Below, one piece after another: positions 1 through 12,990 of a stretch of DNA of 64,000 nucleotides; position 1 is the stretch's first letter, and each line of letters begins with the position of its first letter. The stretch spans positions 121,444,225 to 121,508,224 of the forward strand of contig CM071568.1 in the NCBI GenBank assembly GCA_036426205.1, written 5' to 3'. This stretch comes from Ascaphus truei. Lineage: Eukaryota; Chordata; Amphibia; Anura; Ascaphidae. Both the position numbers and the translations under genes were made by a program. Under the pieces are notes generated by a model. It saw nothing but the letters and a program-made list of their open reading frames with translations. It did no database searches and was not told the DNA's origin.

Positions 1-2210
1 AATATTTACCCAACCATATTTCACTTTGCACTTGATGAAATGTGTTTTCCCCTAGTTAACATGATACTCCCCAACCCATTATCTCTCAATCGAGGTTCTA
101 ATCATCTTTGTGATTCTGCTGCTGATAACTGGATGCTGTTTTAAGAGACCAAATGGCATGTGGCTTAGTAGTTGTTCCACAGTGGGATGCTGCCATCTGC
201 CATTAACACCCCTGGCAGGCTGAGGACCGCATGTACTGTATGGAAGGAACTCCTGGCGCACAAGTCTTAAAGTGGATCTATAAAGAGCTAGAACTCTAAT
301 TATAGTCTATTTACAGGGCATCCAAATTGCAGCCTCTATCCCTTTGTTATACATGGATGAGAAGACAGCAATATGGTGCACAGCTATAGTATTGATAGTA
401 CGTGGATGTGTTTGTAATGTCACATAACTATTTATTATTATAAAAATAATAATAATAATTTAAGAGGAAAAAAGCAAAACCTCTGTAGCGGATGCTGCTG
501 ATGCTTAGAGCAGCACGTTCTTTGAGAACTTATTAAAAGCAAACGAAGAGGCCTGCCGGCAATATAACAGTGATCATAACACAATCGTAATCCTCGTAAT
601 ATAATTTGTAACCATAATCTACTGGTTACCAGGGTCAGGATTCAGGATTTTAACTAATATGACAATCTAGGTTTTTTTTTTTTTTGATCAGTGAATAATA
701 TGCCAAATTCAATGTTAGCTTTAGGTTATACTTAGCAGTGATAACTTTGACACACTCTACCCTTCTTTTTTCTTTGCGCATTGAAACATTTTTGAGCACC
801 TACTATTAAAAAGCGTATGGCATAACTACGCAAGCCAAGCGCAGTACTTTTCTGCGTGCAAACAAAAATGAAAAAAAACTAATTTTTTACAGTGCTGAAG
901 GAAATGTTTAAAATGTTAGTAGTGTACATAAGCATAAAGGCGCAATTTAAAATGTGCCTTTCGTGCTCCAATTTTGAGCCCAAAAAGCATATTTGGGAGC
1001 TTAGTACATAAGGCCTTTGGTTTTCATACCTTTTGCCAACTTTTGGTAGCAAACTTTTGTGCTTGGACAAGATTTAAATACTATTCTAATTTGTTAATTT
1101 GTATCTCACATGAATACCAGGTATATAGATGATGTATTTTTAATATAATTATTCTAAACATTGAATAACCTCAACCTTCGGTTGTAATTTTTACGTTATT
1201 TCAGAAGGACTGGTAATAAAGTAAACAATTATGCTGAAAATATCCCCCAAATCTGAAAATGTAAGAGGTGATGTATCAACATCTCGTAAATGAAAAACTG
1301 GAGCAACAAGTTTTTTTTTTCTTTGATGAATATGGTACTATTATTTGCACCACATTTGCGACCAGAAGACTTTGGGAGTCATTGATGAAAGTCTTACCGG
1401 CTGCAAAACTAGGGAATTAATAGAGAACCAGATTTATCAAAGGAGAAAATTCTACTGGTTTAGATGGGAATGCTTTTTTCTTCATCATTAAGGATTTTTT
1501 TGCCCCAGTGTTGTAGCTGAAAGACAGAAAAAATGATCCAGTCTTGGGGTCATTTACCAAAATATCCCTGGTGCAAAAGGACGGGTGAACCAGTGCAAAA
1601 TAACTCTATCCAATTTTATCCAAGGGAAGATTACAGTTGCTATCAATGGCATTCCTTTTCTTTCCTAAATCAGGTGCTGGGTTTTGACCCAGTTTTGCAG
1701 CCATGAGAGCCCTACTTTACCTAGTCAATCTGTTGATCCTGTAACATGCAAATACCCAGATAAAACAGTATATTGTATTTCTGATTATAAGTGATAAGAC
1801 ACATTTAGTTTAAATTCTTATTGTTATTGAATTTGTAAAACCGTTTCACATGGACGAATTAACCATTCCTTGCAATTATCCAGTTTCCTAAAGTATTTCG
1901 TAGAAGATTATTTTAATTGATACTGAACGCTGCAGTATTCTCTGGAATAATATGAATTATGTAAAATATTCCCAGATGGTTTTTAAACATTTTTTATTGT
2001 ATCAGCACAAGTAATTGTTACCATTCTGAATCATTTAGGAATATAACAGTACAATACTATGTGATGAGCACATAAATAAATTTAGCTACAGATTACAGTA
2101 GCTAAGAGACACCAACGAAGAAAAAAAAGGCAGTGGTTCAGTGTCTAAGTTCTCAATGCAAAAGAAAAAAATGGCATTAAAAGCAGTGATTGTTTTCGTT
2201 CTGTGTTTTT

Positions 2211-2247
2211 ATAATATATAATATATAATATATATATATATATATAA
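2211..2247. repeat. (TA)n microsatellite
   Basis: Short run of alternating T and A in the upstream intron. Confidence 0.9.
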
Positions 2248-2415
2248 TTTTTACACACTAGTTTTGTCCAAGTTTTGCATTGGGAAAACTGACAAATAAA
2301 CATCTTTGCAATAAGTGAGTGAGATCGCAGTCACCAAATTTTAGATAGTTGTATATAATAAATGACAGGTGCTCTAAAGGGAATAAACACAATAGAATCA
2401 GTGTTGATCAGAAGC

Positions 2416-2784
2416 TTTGATCAAAAAGAAACCCTCTATGTAAAGCACTCAGATGTCACACTTATTATAATGGACCCTGTAGTCCAACAGTATAATACTG
2501 TTATTCTGTCAGGTACTCCCGAAACACCGAGGGTATCAAAAAATAATAAAATTTTATTTAAGTCTTAATAGAACATTTTAAAAGAAGATTCTCTGTGTTT
2601 TATAATGTATCTGTGTTTTTAAAATGTTCTATTAAGACTTAAATAAAATTTTATTATTTTTTGATACCCTCGGTGTTTCGGGAGTACCTGACAGAATAAC
2701 AGTATTATACTGTTGGACTACAGGGTCCATTATAATAAGTGTGACATCTGAGTGCTTTACATAGAGGGTTTCTTTTTGATCAAA
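2416..2784. repeat. Perfect long palindrome (168-bp arms, 33-bp spacer)
   Basis: The left arm (2416-2583) and right arm (2617-2784) are exact reverse complements by eye over 168 bp, around a 33-bp spacer (2584-2616). A 15-bp direct repeat, CAAATAAACATCTTT, occurs at 2293-2307 and again at 2781-2795, overlapping the outer edge of the right arm. I see no transposon-type termini. It could be a recent template-switch (foldback) duplication, a foldback element, or an assembly artefact. A 68-codon open frame at 2362-2568 lies in the left arm and is not credible as a gene. Confidence 0.9.
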
Positions 2785-2813
2785 TAAACATCTTTACCTG
2801 CTATGCTTATAGG

Positions 2814-2969
2814 CAGTGGTTGACAAATCACCAAAAAATCTACTCGCCACACAAAAAAATCTACTCGCCACCTAGTACCAAACGTGTGCTGCTTGGGCCA
2901 ATATTTACTCGCCCGGGGGTTAAATCCACTCGCCCGGGGCGAGCAAATGTATAGGTTTGTCGAACACTG
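2814..2969. mobile_element. Non-autonomous hAT element (MITE), 156 bp
   Basis: The ends are inverted: CAGTGGTTGACAAA at the left, and the right end reads CAGTGTTCGACAAA on the minus strand. A perfect 8-bp target duplication, CTTATAGG, lies at 2806-2813 and 2970-2977. An 8-bp duplication with CAGTG-type termini is diagnostic of the hAT superfamily. The interior has a repeated TCGCC motif and no coding capacity. Confidence 0.92.
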
Positions 2970-3083
2970 CTTATAGGAATTGAAAAGGTAGGGTGTCTAT
3001 GTATCAGTGTAGAGAAAAGTGTGGTGTTTAGGTGCACTGCTCTGTTTTGAAGAAGAGTTGTGGCGAATGTACGAACAGTTTCC

Positions 3084-3143
3084 TACATCTGGTGCAGTCT
3101 GGTAATATCTGGTGCCGTCTGGTAACATCTGGTGCAGTATGTT
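3084..3143. repeat. 20-bp tandem repeat, three copies
   Basis: Unit ACATCTGGTGCAGTCTGGTA is repeated three times with a few substitutions. Confidence 0.85.
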
Positions 3144-3238
3144 AGACTTCAGGGTCTGTGTATCAAGCCAATTTGGGAGCAAAACTGAGTCATAAACATT
3201 GTCACTGTGTGTCAGTGTATCTGGATAATCTGCTTTAA

Positions 3239-3571
3239 AGCAGCAATCTGCACTGCTTGGTTTCCTTTCTGTGGCAATTGTTTGTTTTTTTAACAGAATT
3301 GGAACTGGCTAAACCGCTCTGTTTGCAGCGTTGGGGACCCTTCTGTTCATAACATACTTACAGATTTCAGTGCCACTGTTTTACAAAAATTGCACCACAG
3401 ACCAGGAGGAAACCACAACGAGTGGCTTGGCCACTCTCTATTGGATGGCCGCTGGAACCATGTTTAAAAACAAAACAAAAAGGAAGTGCACCAACACCCT
3501 GAAAATCCACAGCACCCTCGATTCCAATCCTGTTAAGAAATCAATTACATTTTTTGGGGCTTATTGCTGCT
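3239..3571. mobile_element. TTAA-type MITE, probably Kolobok/T2-like
   Basis: Inverted ends AGCAGCAAT and ATTGCTGCT are flanked by TTAA at 3235-3238 and 3572-3575. TTAA targets are typical of piggyBac and Kolobok; the T2/Kolobok MITEs known from Xenopus are the likelier match. The only open frame (3331-3603) runs past the element and looks random. Confidence 0.65.
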
Positions 3572-4154
3572 TTAAATTTGCCCCATGTGCATTTTTCACT
3601 TGATAGGAAAAGTTAGCGATTTATCTCATGCACATCTTGTATTGGTATTTAGCATAATATACTGGATGTTTCTTACATTGCATCTGTGAGTACATATTGG
3701 TAAAAAGCACCAAAGCACCTTTTATTTTTTGCATTGATATGCAAATCACCAAGGTCCTGATATATTCTCGAATTTATTCTAACCAAAATGCAATCGCATG
3801 TCCATTTACAGTAACTTCCATCAGAAGGTGCTCAGAAAGTCCAATTTTTGTACATGGGCACATTGGAAGTTGAGTTACCCCCGTACTTTAGCTATCCCAC
3901 CTGTCCTACAGTTCCACTTGCAGGTTCACAGAAAAGCTGCTCCAAAGAATGAAGGACCAAATATTTACTAACATTATCACTTAGGGCTACACTTTCATGT
4001 GTGATCTACTGTGATAGACGAGTGAACGGCAGTAGGATTACACACATGTAGCTACCCATTACATCTCCCTTTGTTCCCAGCTCAGCTCTTCATTTCCTTA
4101 CCATGCCTTCCCCCCATTGATTTTCTGAAGGACATATTTGATCTTTTCAGCAAC

Positions 4155-4322
4155 CTTTGTACAATGCATAATTTGACTTTTATAGCGGCAACAGTGTACA
4201 GTGTACACAGCACTTTACAAAATTACAATAGAGAAAATACAAACAATTGGGATAAGCATAACAAGGAATAACAACACTACGGCAAAAGTTGGCCCTGCCC
4301 CGAAGAGCTTACAATTGAAGTA
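4155..4322 (-). mobile_element. L2-type LINE 3' end fragment
   Basis: The minus strand carries the typical L2 3'-UTR signature: a 'TTGTAAGCTCTTCGGGGCAG'-like segment at about 4295-4317, then the 'GTAAAGTGCTGTGTACACTG' segment near 4190-4215. The same signature occurs in the longer L2 copies at 10.0 and 45.7 kb. Confidence 0.75.
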
Positions 4323-4793
4323 CTATTTTTGTACTGTTTGTTTTGAGTGATGGTAAACAGTGGGGCTATTGGAATCTTTGTGGGTGTGTTTTGTCTGAGA
4401 AGGTGGTATGTAAAACCAAAAATGGTACCATGGGTACATTTAATCCCAAAACGTTTTTTTTTTAACCGTATTATGATATTATACTGTTTCTAGCTAAGGT
4501 ACAAACATCCGTATGTTCTTCACCTTGCTTTTCTGCACCAGCATAGACCCATACATAACAATCTTAGTTATGTGGAATGGGTTTCACTGAGTTGAAGATT
4601 TTGTTAGTTTGAATAGCTCACTCATGTATACAAATTTTTTATTGACCACTAGTGTAGATTATCACCAGTTGTATTGCTGCCAAATCCTAAAGCATATTCT
4701 TTTCATTTGACCTCTGGGTAAAAATAAAGTAGGAAGTCACTAGTTTTCTGTTGAACTAATATGGACATCTGTTGTCATTACTTTTTTTTCCAG

Positions 4794-5883
4794 AGCACTA
4801 TAACTATGCATCTTCCAATTTAAGTGCCAGTCTGTCACTGGGTGTGATGAATTCTTCATTATCAACTCCATGCCATGGTCTTCAATCATCAAACCCAGTC
4901 ATTTCCATTATTCCATCAGCAAGTCATTCATCTGGATATGGTGGGAATCTTGACAGTGAGGCCTCTGGATACTACTTATCTCCCAACATAAGACCTAATG
5001 GAGCTCAAGCATTAGAAAGCCCCAGAATCGAGATCACTTCATGTTTAGGAATGCATCCTAACAATAACCAGTTTTTCCATGAAACAGATGTTGAAGAAGC
5101 CATCCCAAACTCTAAACGAGCACCTTCTACTGCAATGTTGAACTTGCCAAATGTTGAAACTTACCGAGATCCATCTTGCTTGAGTCCAGCAAGCAGTTTG
5201 TCTTCCAGAAGCTGTAATTCTGAAGCTTCCTCTTTTGAATCCAATTATTCTTATCCTTATACTTCCCCTCAGACATCTCCCTGGCAGTCACCATGTGTCT
5301 CCCCTAAAACCACTGATCCAGAAGAAGGGTACCAGAGGAGTATGGTAGCCTGCACATTGCTAGGCTCACCTAGACATTCACCATCTACATCTCCCAGAAC
5401 AAGCATTACAGAGGAAAACTGGATAACTGCTCACAACTCACGTCCTTCTTCTCCATGCAACAAAAGAAAATACAGCCTTAATGGCAGACAGACATCGTAC
5501 TCACCACACCACTCACCAACACCATCTCCTCAGAATTCCCCACGAGTTAGTGTAACTGATGATACATGGTTGGGAAACACTCACCAGTATACCAGTTCTG
5601 CTATAGTTGCAGCAATTAATGCACTTACAACTGACCCAATAGACATGAATGATGGAATTCCTATAAAGTCCAGAAAAACGGCAATAGACCACACGCCAAC
5701 CATGTCTCTTAAGATAGAGCCAGTTTGTGACCACCATGGCACAATGTCACCAGTTGCTGATTTGTCACCAGAAGAGTTTTCAGGATTTCATCACATCAGG
5801 AAAGGAAATTTCTGCGATCAATATTTATCAGTTCCACAGCATCCTTACCAGTGGGCCAAACCAAAGACCACATCATATCTGAG
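4794..5883 (+). CDS. NFATC1: NFATC1 large coding exon (calcineurin regulatory region)
   Basis: This 1,090-bp internal exon encodes about 363 residues of the N-terminal regulatory region of NFATc1, the Ca2+/calcineurin-controlled transcription factor. Visible in order are: the PxIxIT calcineurin-docking site PRIEIT (5021-5038); a serine-rich region with SRSCNSEASSFESN-type sequence (about 5177-5245); three SP motifs (about 5264-5308, 5366-5395, 5501-5542) that are phosphorylated to keep the protein cytosolic; a KRK nuclear localisation signal followed by YSLNGR (5462-5479); and the LxVP docking site LSVP (5825-5836). Similarity to vertebrate NFATc1 is strong throughout and clearly closer than to NFATc2-c4. 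The acceptor is a T-run plus CAG ending at 4793. The donor is GAG|GTAAGA, with intron start 5884. The exon starts with the last two bases of a Glu codon and ends two bases into a Ser codon. The in-frame TTG at 4772 lies in the acceptor pyrimidine tract and is not a start. Confidence 0.97.
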
Positions 5884-7671
5884 GTAAGACAATAACATCA
5901 TAACTAAGATATATCTGCTCAGACTCTTACTTTCATTCCTATAATGATCATCTTGCTTCTAAACTCTTGCCTTATGGAACTAAAGCAATTATTACTAGAG
6001 CACTATTTGTCTTTGGAAAATGCGCCTTCAGTTTTGAATTCACCTATTTATTTTGAATAGTTTAATAAGAAGTTTTTAAACACTACTCCTCTAATCGATA
6101 GGGGATAGGGAAATAACATTGGCATTAACCCTTAAGATATCCTAACTATTTAAGCAGCCAGTATGTGATTGTTAAAATACTGTATGTGCCATATCCGTGC
6201 GACTGGTGATAGGTGCATCCAAAAATGATAAAAAGCAGGGCATTTTATTCCTGTAAGAATAAACATACTGTAAGATATAACATTCGCCAAGCCAGGTTTC
6301 TTTTCTTGCACTCCCATAAGTTTCTAGGTAGCATAATGATAGATTACTAGAAGAGACAGATGTTGTCTGGTGCAGTTCATAATCCTTGAACTGATCTGTA
6401 TTAGAAACAGTTAGAAGTCCATTTGTCAAGAATACACTGAAGTTTCATTATGGTCAGGGCAATAGTTTGAGGAAATCATGCAAATTAAATTCTGGAACAT
6501 AAAAAAAAAATTAAATAAAAAATACACAAGAAAGTTCATATAGTGATTTTGTAATTATTAGGGATTGTGCTGGAATACTGCCTGGAATGGAATCTACATT
6601 TTATCATGTCATATTTTCTTATTTAAAGCTGAATCATTTATTGTAGTTTCAAAATAAATATTTTATATCTTCCACCCTTTTTCCTTGCAAAGACACCACT
6701 CGTTATGGTTGACTAGCACTCATACTCAACTGTAAAAGTATATTGTGCTATCTCCTGTTCTACACATTGCTACTAATTTCCTATGGTAATGAATGCTAAT
6801 AGCATTTGACAAAAGTGAGCAGTCCTCCACTGGGTCCCACTAACACAGGTAAGCAGGTAAGAAGCTGTATCATTCATTGTCTTCATTAGCACTGATGGAA
6901 CACTCGCAAGGAGCATACAGTACAATACACATTTAACATATGCTGGAGGGGCTGGATGGTACATAAACTCCAATTGCAAAGCTGATGGAGTCTAGCAGAG
7001 CATTAAACTCCAATGATGTGCGTATTAGGCGGGTTTTACATATCATGCCACAGATATTATTTGAAAAGATTACTGGAGGACCTGGCTTGCCTTTCTCTGG
7101 GGTTCCTTGCAGAGAGATATTGTTCTGTGCAAGTGATGACAATGGCATATAACTTCTATTTGTAACCAGAGGTATGAAAGAAAATGACTGCATGATTTGT
7201 TTTTATACATGTAAACACCTTTCACTAATTGCTATTAAATACCATACCTGTTAACAAATTCCAGTTAGCCTTTCACAAGAGTGAAGAAGCACGTCAACAA
7301 TGAACTTGTAACTTCCCTTCTTCACCATCTTCTTACATTTGTGCTCCAAAGTTTATACTTCAGTTAAACATACTAAGCCTAATACTTCGTATGTTGTGAT
7401 GCCTATTTATTTTGTGTATGATATGACATTTCAGGGATGTCCACTGTACAGTACTGTATATACATTTTTATGAATTTGTCATGATGTGGAAGAGAAAGCA
7501 TTAGTAGCCACACTTATCTCAATTAATGTTTTTGTATTTAGTCCAAAAAAAGGCCAAGCTCTTGTTCAGGATTTGACGTGTGTAAATGTCATGTGAAACA
7601 TAGTATTGTTTAAAATGATGATAGTAAAATGCATTACAAAGCTATTAAGGCACACATTGAATCGTGATCCG

Positions 7672-7724
7672 AGTATCTAAAGAAGTATCTAAAGATGTTT
7701 CTAAAGAAGTATCTACAGAAGATA
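7672..7724. repeat. 12-bp tandem repeat, four imperfect copies
   Basis: Repeated AAGTATCTAAAG-type units with small changes. Confidence 0.7.
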
Positions 7725-8363
7725 TGTTTTTTTACCAGACACAGATGATAGAGGCTGTCTATGTATGCAGTGTCTAAACTCACAATTTAAACAAGCCTTG
7801 TGTAGTACATGATGAAAACACATGCTATAAACATAAAGATACTGTAATCTTGAATCAAAAATAGGGCATCTGCACACCAACGTTAGCCTAACATAATGTA
7901 TCTCATTTGAGACTTTATCATGGCTCAAGATGTCTTGCTTTCACCACTGAAGAAGCCCTCAGTTGGACTAAAGGTTTCATGAGTTAATGAGTCTACATTA
8001 TTCATTGGAAGCATACTGTCTGCATATGTTATATTAACCCCTACAACAGAAAAATCTACAAGGGCTAGAAGGAGAACGGAATATTCCTATTTTATTTCAT
8101 TTTATTCACAGATAATTTTTAAATCATTTAATTGTTATGAACTTTAAGAGAAATGTTATTCCCTGCTTTACTGCCGGGTGTAGATGCAGCGTTGCTTGCA
8201 ATGCTGCATGCATTTTCAGCAGTCAACTGTGTTACATATTTACATTGCTCTAATTGATCTGCCTGACTTCCACATCTGGGCCTCAGTGACTCATTCAACA
8301 AAGAATTTTAAGACATTGCATGTGAGTATATGTGAGAAATGATTCCATTACATATTCCTATCA

Positions 8364-8392
8364 CGCACACACGCACACACATACACACACAG
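8364..8392. repeat. (CA)n-rich microsatellite
   Basis: Interrupted CA run. Confidence 0.85.
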
Positions 8393-8544
8393 TATATTCT
8401 AATTATACAGGATAAAATGCTTGGTAACTTTTGCTGTTTTTATGTTTATGTGGAATATTTATTATGTACTTCTGTGGCATTGCTGTGCTTCTTTTCACTA
8501 TAAGTATGGGATTTGTTTATTGAGTTCTTATGTATGTATATTTT

Positions 8545-8592
8545 TATCCATATAGTGCTTACAGTGTACACTGCGCTTTACATAAACGCCAA
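8545..8592 (-). mobile_element. Short L2-type 3' end remnant
   Basis: 'TATAGTGCTTACAGTGTACA' followed by 'CTGCGCTTTACATAA' resembles the minus-strand L2 3'-UTR end seen at 4155-4322. It is short, so family membership is uncertain. Confidence 0.45.
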
Positions 8593-10013
8593 CACATCAC
8601 ATGACCTGTGCATGTCCACCTAGAGCCCTCCTGCTTTCCTTTTGAATGAAAAAAAAACACACAATGTTTCTTAGGGGAAACAAGGCCACAACTTTATAAA
8701 AAATATCAACAAAGATGACCTTGTCAGTGATTATGAGCGCACGACATTGCTGCAGCATGTGATCCTCGCAAATATATCATTGATAATGGAGCCCACGTCT
8801 CAAACCGAATAGCCCCAAAGAGCCGTGACCCACAGTATCCCAACTGTTCCTATTCATCCCACCAGATAATTCCCAGTCTGGAAAGCCAACTCTGCCAAAT
8901 TACACTCACTTCAACAAAATGACATTGATTATTCATTTTCAACTTAAAATTCCTCTTCTTTTTATTTATTTTTTTTACAAATGTTATATTCACATTTATG
9001 TATTTTATTTGTAAAATGTATTTATCGTTCATGCAAAAAAAATAACAACAAAAAAAGGAGGGAGGGAGAGACTGATTGACTAAAAGTCCACGAGGTAAGA
9101 TGCCTTCCCTGTGTGACCATCCCCCTTATAAAGTCTGGCAGAAGACACTCCTCTTAAATAACTTTACCCATAACCGTGAGAACTGGTGGAGGGAGGAGAC
9201 AGGGCTTCTTGGTCATGCCGCAGGTGCTTTCTGGATGAAATATACAATAAATAAAGCGTATGATAGGAAATATAATCCCTGCTCTGGAACGTTTACAGCC
9301 TAATTCTGGATTTGCTTGGAAGAACTGCTTGTGATTGGTTGGTGGGAGGATTTTTTGGTGAGTGGTTTATGTCTTCATTTCATTTTGGCTTTGTTGGGTA
9401 AAGAGCACCGTAATGCCTTTTATGTGGATCAATTTGAAGGGTGAACTTTATTTCAGAGATTAATTGTCATGTTACATAGTTTCCCTTGTGATGTTTTGCT
9501 TTTGTATTGGTGTGATATTTTGTTCAGATTTCATTTTATTATTTAGAAAGATGTCATAGATTTGACTTATTTCACAACTGCTAAGTCATAAGGGTGTAGT
9601 TACAGTACATTAAATATACATTTGCTCACATAAAAATGTTTATTTAACAATATACCTTTCCAGATACGAGCATGTCAAATCTCATTACATTTATGGTGAA
9701 TCACATTTATAGTTGAGGATTCTCATCCGTTTGTATTCTTATTCTATTCTATTGCCTTCTAAAAATTATAGAAGTGGAAACATTTTTTTTCCACCCTGCC
9801 CCAAATAAGCCTGAAGAATTTATTATAGCTAGATATGGTAACTGTTAATAATATAAACAGGTGTTAAAATGGATTAGACATATTCATAGAATGTAAGTCT
9901 ATAAACTAACAAAATGGATAAAATGTGTCTATATAATCCTATTGCTGGAGACAAGAGAAGGTGGCATGGGCTATTTTGTCCAATAGATGCCCTGTTCTGT
10001 TGTATTGTATTGT

Positions 10014-12686
10014 ACAGTATGTCTTTAATTATATAGCGCCATTAATGTACATAGCGCTTCACAGTAGTAATACATGTGGTAATCAAATAAATAACAGAGC
10101 ATGGGAATAAGTGCTTTAGACATAAAAGTAACATTAAGGAAGAGGAGTCCGTGCCCCGAGGAGCTTACAGTCTAATTGGTAGGTAGGGAGAACGTACAGA
10201 GACAGTAGGAGGGAGTTCTGGTAAGTGCGTCTGGAGGGGGCCAAGCTTTATGTATCATGTGTTCAGAATATCCACAGTGCTATTCATATGCTTCTTTAAG
10301 CAAGTGTGTCTTAAGGTGGGTCTTAAAGGTGGATAGAGAGGGTGCTAGTCGGGTACTGAGGGGAAGGGCATTCCAGAGGTGTGGGGCAGTCAGTGAAAAG
10401 GGTTTATGGCGGGAGAGGGCTTTAGATACAAAGAGGGTAGAAAGAAGACATCCTTGAGAAGAACGCAAGAGTCTGGATGGTGCATAACGAGAAATTAGGG
10501 CTGAGATGTAAGGAGGGGCAGAAGAGTGTAAAGCATTAAAAGTGAGGAGAAGAATGGAGTGTGAGATGCGGTAGCCAGGAGAGGGATTTCATGAGGGGAG
10601 ACGCTGAGACAGATCTAGGAAAGAGTATTCTGGCAGCAGCGTTTAGGATAGATTGTAGGGGAGACAGGTGAGAGGCAGGAAGGCCGGACAGCAGGAGGTT
10701 ACAGTAATCAAGACGGGAGAGAATGAGGGCCTGAGTCAGAGTTTTAGCAGTCGAGCAACAGAGGAAAGGGCGTATCTTTGTTATATTGCGGAGGAAAAAG
10801 CGTCAGGTTTTAGAAATGTTGCGAATGTGAGAGAGGAGTCGAGTGTGACCCCTAGGCAGCATGCTTGGGCTACTGGATGAATGATCGTAGTTCCAACAGT
10901 AATGTGGAAGGAGGTAGTAGGGCCAGGTTTGGGAGGAAGTATGAGGAGCTCTGTTTTAGCCATGTTGAGTTTAAGGCGGCGGAGGGCCATCCAGGATCAT
11001 ATAGCAGAGAGACATTCAGATACTTTGGTTTATACAGCAGGTGTAAGGTCGGGTGTTGAAAAGTATATTTGTGTGTCGTCGGCACAGAGGTGATATTTAA
11101 ACCCAAAATATGTTATTAGGTCACCTAGAGAGAGTGTGTACAGAGAAAAGAGAAGAGGTCCCAGGACAGAGCCCTGGGGTACCCCCACAGAGAGATCAAT
11201 AGAGGAGGAGGTGTTAGCAGAAGAGACACTGAAAGTACGATGGGAGAGGTAGGATGAGATCCAAGATAGAGCTTTGTTCCGAATACCAAGAGTATGGAGA
11301 ATGTGAAGGAGAAGAGGGTGATCCACGGTGTCAAATTCTGCAGAGAGGTCGAGTAATATGAGCAGAGTGTAATGGTTCCAGAGCAGAGGGAGGAGTTAAA
11401 AATGTGTGTGAGCGTAGGGATTATAGTAGGAGCAAGAGGCTTTAGGAGATGGGAGGGAATGGGGTCAAGAGGGAAAGTGGTAGAGGGAGAAGAGGCGATC
11501 AACAGCGACACATCCTCCTCTGAGACAGTGGAAAAAGAGTCAAGGAAGGCAGGAGGAGAGTTAGGAAGAGGTGTAGGATGGGAGGAAGAAACAGAGGGGA
11601 TGTTCTGACGTATGGATTCCACTTTTTCCTTAAAAATAGTCAGCAAAGTCCTGAGCGGAGATGGAGGAAGGAGAGGCAGCTGAGGATGGTTTGAGTAGAG
11701 TATCAAAGACAGAGAACAGTCGGCGTGGGTTAGACTTGTGCATGTTGATTAGTGAAGAAAAGTAGACTTGTTTAGCTTGCGAGAGGGCAGAGTTGAAACA
11801 GGATAGCATAAATTTGTAGTGAAGGAAGTCTGCGAGAGTATGAGATTTCCTCCAGAGGCATTCAGAGGAACGAGTGGAGGAACGCAGCATGCGCGTGTGG
11901 GAATTTAGCCAGGGTCTAGGGTTAGAAGGGCGAGGGCGGCAGAGAGAAAGCGGGGCATGTAGATCAACAGAGGAGGACAAAGCAGAGTTGTGGTTCCTGA
12001 CCAGGTTGTCAGGGTCTGTAGCAGAGCTGAGAGAGGAGAGGGAGGAGCGTAAAGTGGACTCAAAGTCAGGTAAGTGAATAGAGCACAGGTTTTTGCAGAA
12101 CCGGGGGGGGGGTAGATGGAGGTGGAGAAGGGGAGAAGCGAGATAGAGAGAATGAGATGAGGTGATGGTCAGAGAGAAGAAAAGGGGAAATTGAGAAATC
12201 GGAGAGAGAGAGAAGTTTTTAGTGAAAACCAGGTCTAAGTAGTGACCATCCTTGTGGGTGCTGGCTGCAGTCCACTGTTGAAGGCCAAAAGAAGAGGTTA
12301 GAGAAAGAAAGCGGGAAGCCCAAGGGAGAGAGGGGTCATCAATGTGGCAATTGAAGTCCCCAAGGAGAAGAACCGGGGAGTCTTAAGGAGAGAAAGAAAG
12401 AGAGCCATGATTCAAAGTGAGAGAGAAAGGCAGAAGGGGGATGAGTAGAGGTAGGTGGGCGATAGATGACCGCCACATGGACAGGGAGAGGAGAGAAGAT
12501 CTGGACAGTGTGAGCCTCAAAGGAGGGAAAAGCAAGAGAGGGAGGAATAGGAAGGGTTCGGTAACGGCAGAGAGAGGAGAGCAGGAGCCCCACACCTCCA
12601 CCCCTGCCACCCCTGTTATTTCCATAGAAACTTAATGTGCTGACCATATATAGGCCACAGAATACTGACATTGCTAGACCTCTTGG
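10014..12686 (-). mobile_element. L2-clade LINE, long but decayed copy
   Basis: Read on the minus strand, the element starts with part of an apurinic-type endonuclease domain, including VAVIYRPP (about 12340-12671). It continues through a broken linker (11630-11980) to a reverse transcriptase with [11 protein letters not shown] (about 11150-11185) and CADDTQIY (about 11063-11086), in which ADD is the catalytic core. It ends with an L2-type C-terminus in which SLSTFKTHLKTHLL is visible (10280-10468). The 3' UTR follows, with the TGTAAGCTCCTCGGGGCACG signature (about 10152-10171) and a short AATAC-type tail near 10020. The reading frame is broken several times, and the 5' part (ORF1 and most of the endonuclease) is missing. 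It is a dead copy. Confidence 0.9.
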
Positions 12687-12701
12687 CTTTACTCAACATT
12701 G

Positions 12702-12990
12702 AAAGCAGGAAAGATTGTGGAAGTGGCACTCGTTTCAATGGTCGGTGTGATGATTCTGGTGCAGAAGCAGGTTGGTGGGAGCCCCTGAAACGCCAGAGGA
12801 TTACAGTGAAGTAGGATCCTGCCACGCACGGACAAACTTAGAAGAGTCGGGAAGACATTTCAATCAATCTATTTTGTAGATAGTGGCACAACGTTTCGAG
12901 AAGGTTCCCTTCATCAGGTCGAATGATAGTGTGCTGTCTGGCACTTGGTGAAGGTGACCTCCCTGAAACATGTGACATGATCCTACTTCA
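12702..12990. mobile_element. 289-bp unclassified insertion flanked by 15-bp direct repeats
   Basis: CTTTACTCAACATTG (12687-12701) and CTTTACTCAAAATTG (12991-13005) flank this segment and look like a target-site duplication with one change. Inside are an inverted pair around TGAAGTAGGATC / GATCCTACTTCA (12808-12819 and 12979-12990) and the motif AACGTTTCGAG followed by CTTCATCAGG. A duplication of this length suggests LINE-driven insertion, but no family is recognised. Confidence 0.6.

Larger units (their letters stand above)
1..4793 (+). other. NFATC1: NFATC1 intron upstream of the large coding exon (partial)
   Basis: This is A+T-rich sequence with no supportable coding exon. It ends in a pyrimidine run and CAG at 4781-4793, the splice acceptor of the next exon. 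Mammalian NFATC1 has two alternative first exons; neither is visible here, so the promoters probably lie outside the window. Repeats inside are listed separately. I see no further structure in 1-2206 apart from short A/T-rich runs, nor in about 3620-4150 or 4330-4770. Confidence 0.85.

Noticed and set aside
4772..4793. Upstream TTG start giving a 371-codon open frame
   Set aside because: These bases are the splice-acceptor pyrimidine tract and AG; the real exon begins at 4794 and is in frame with an upstream exon outside the window.
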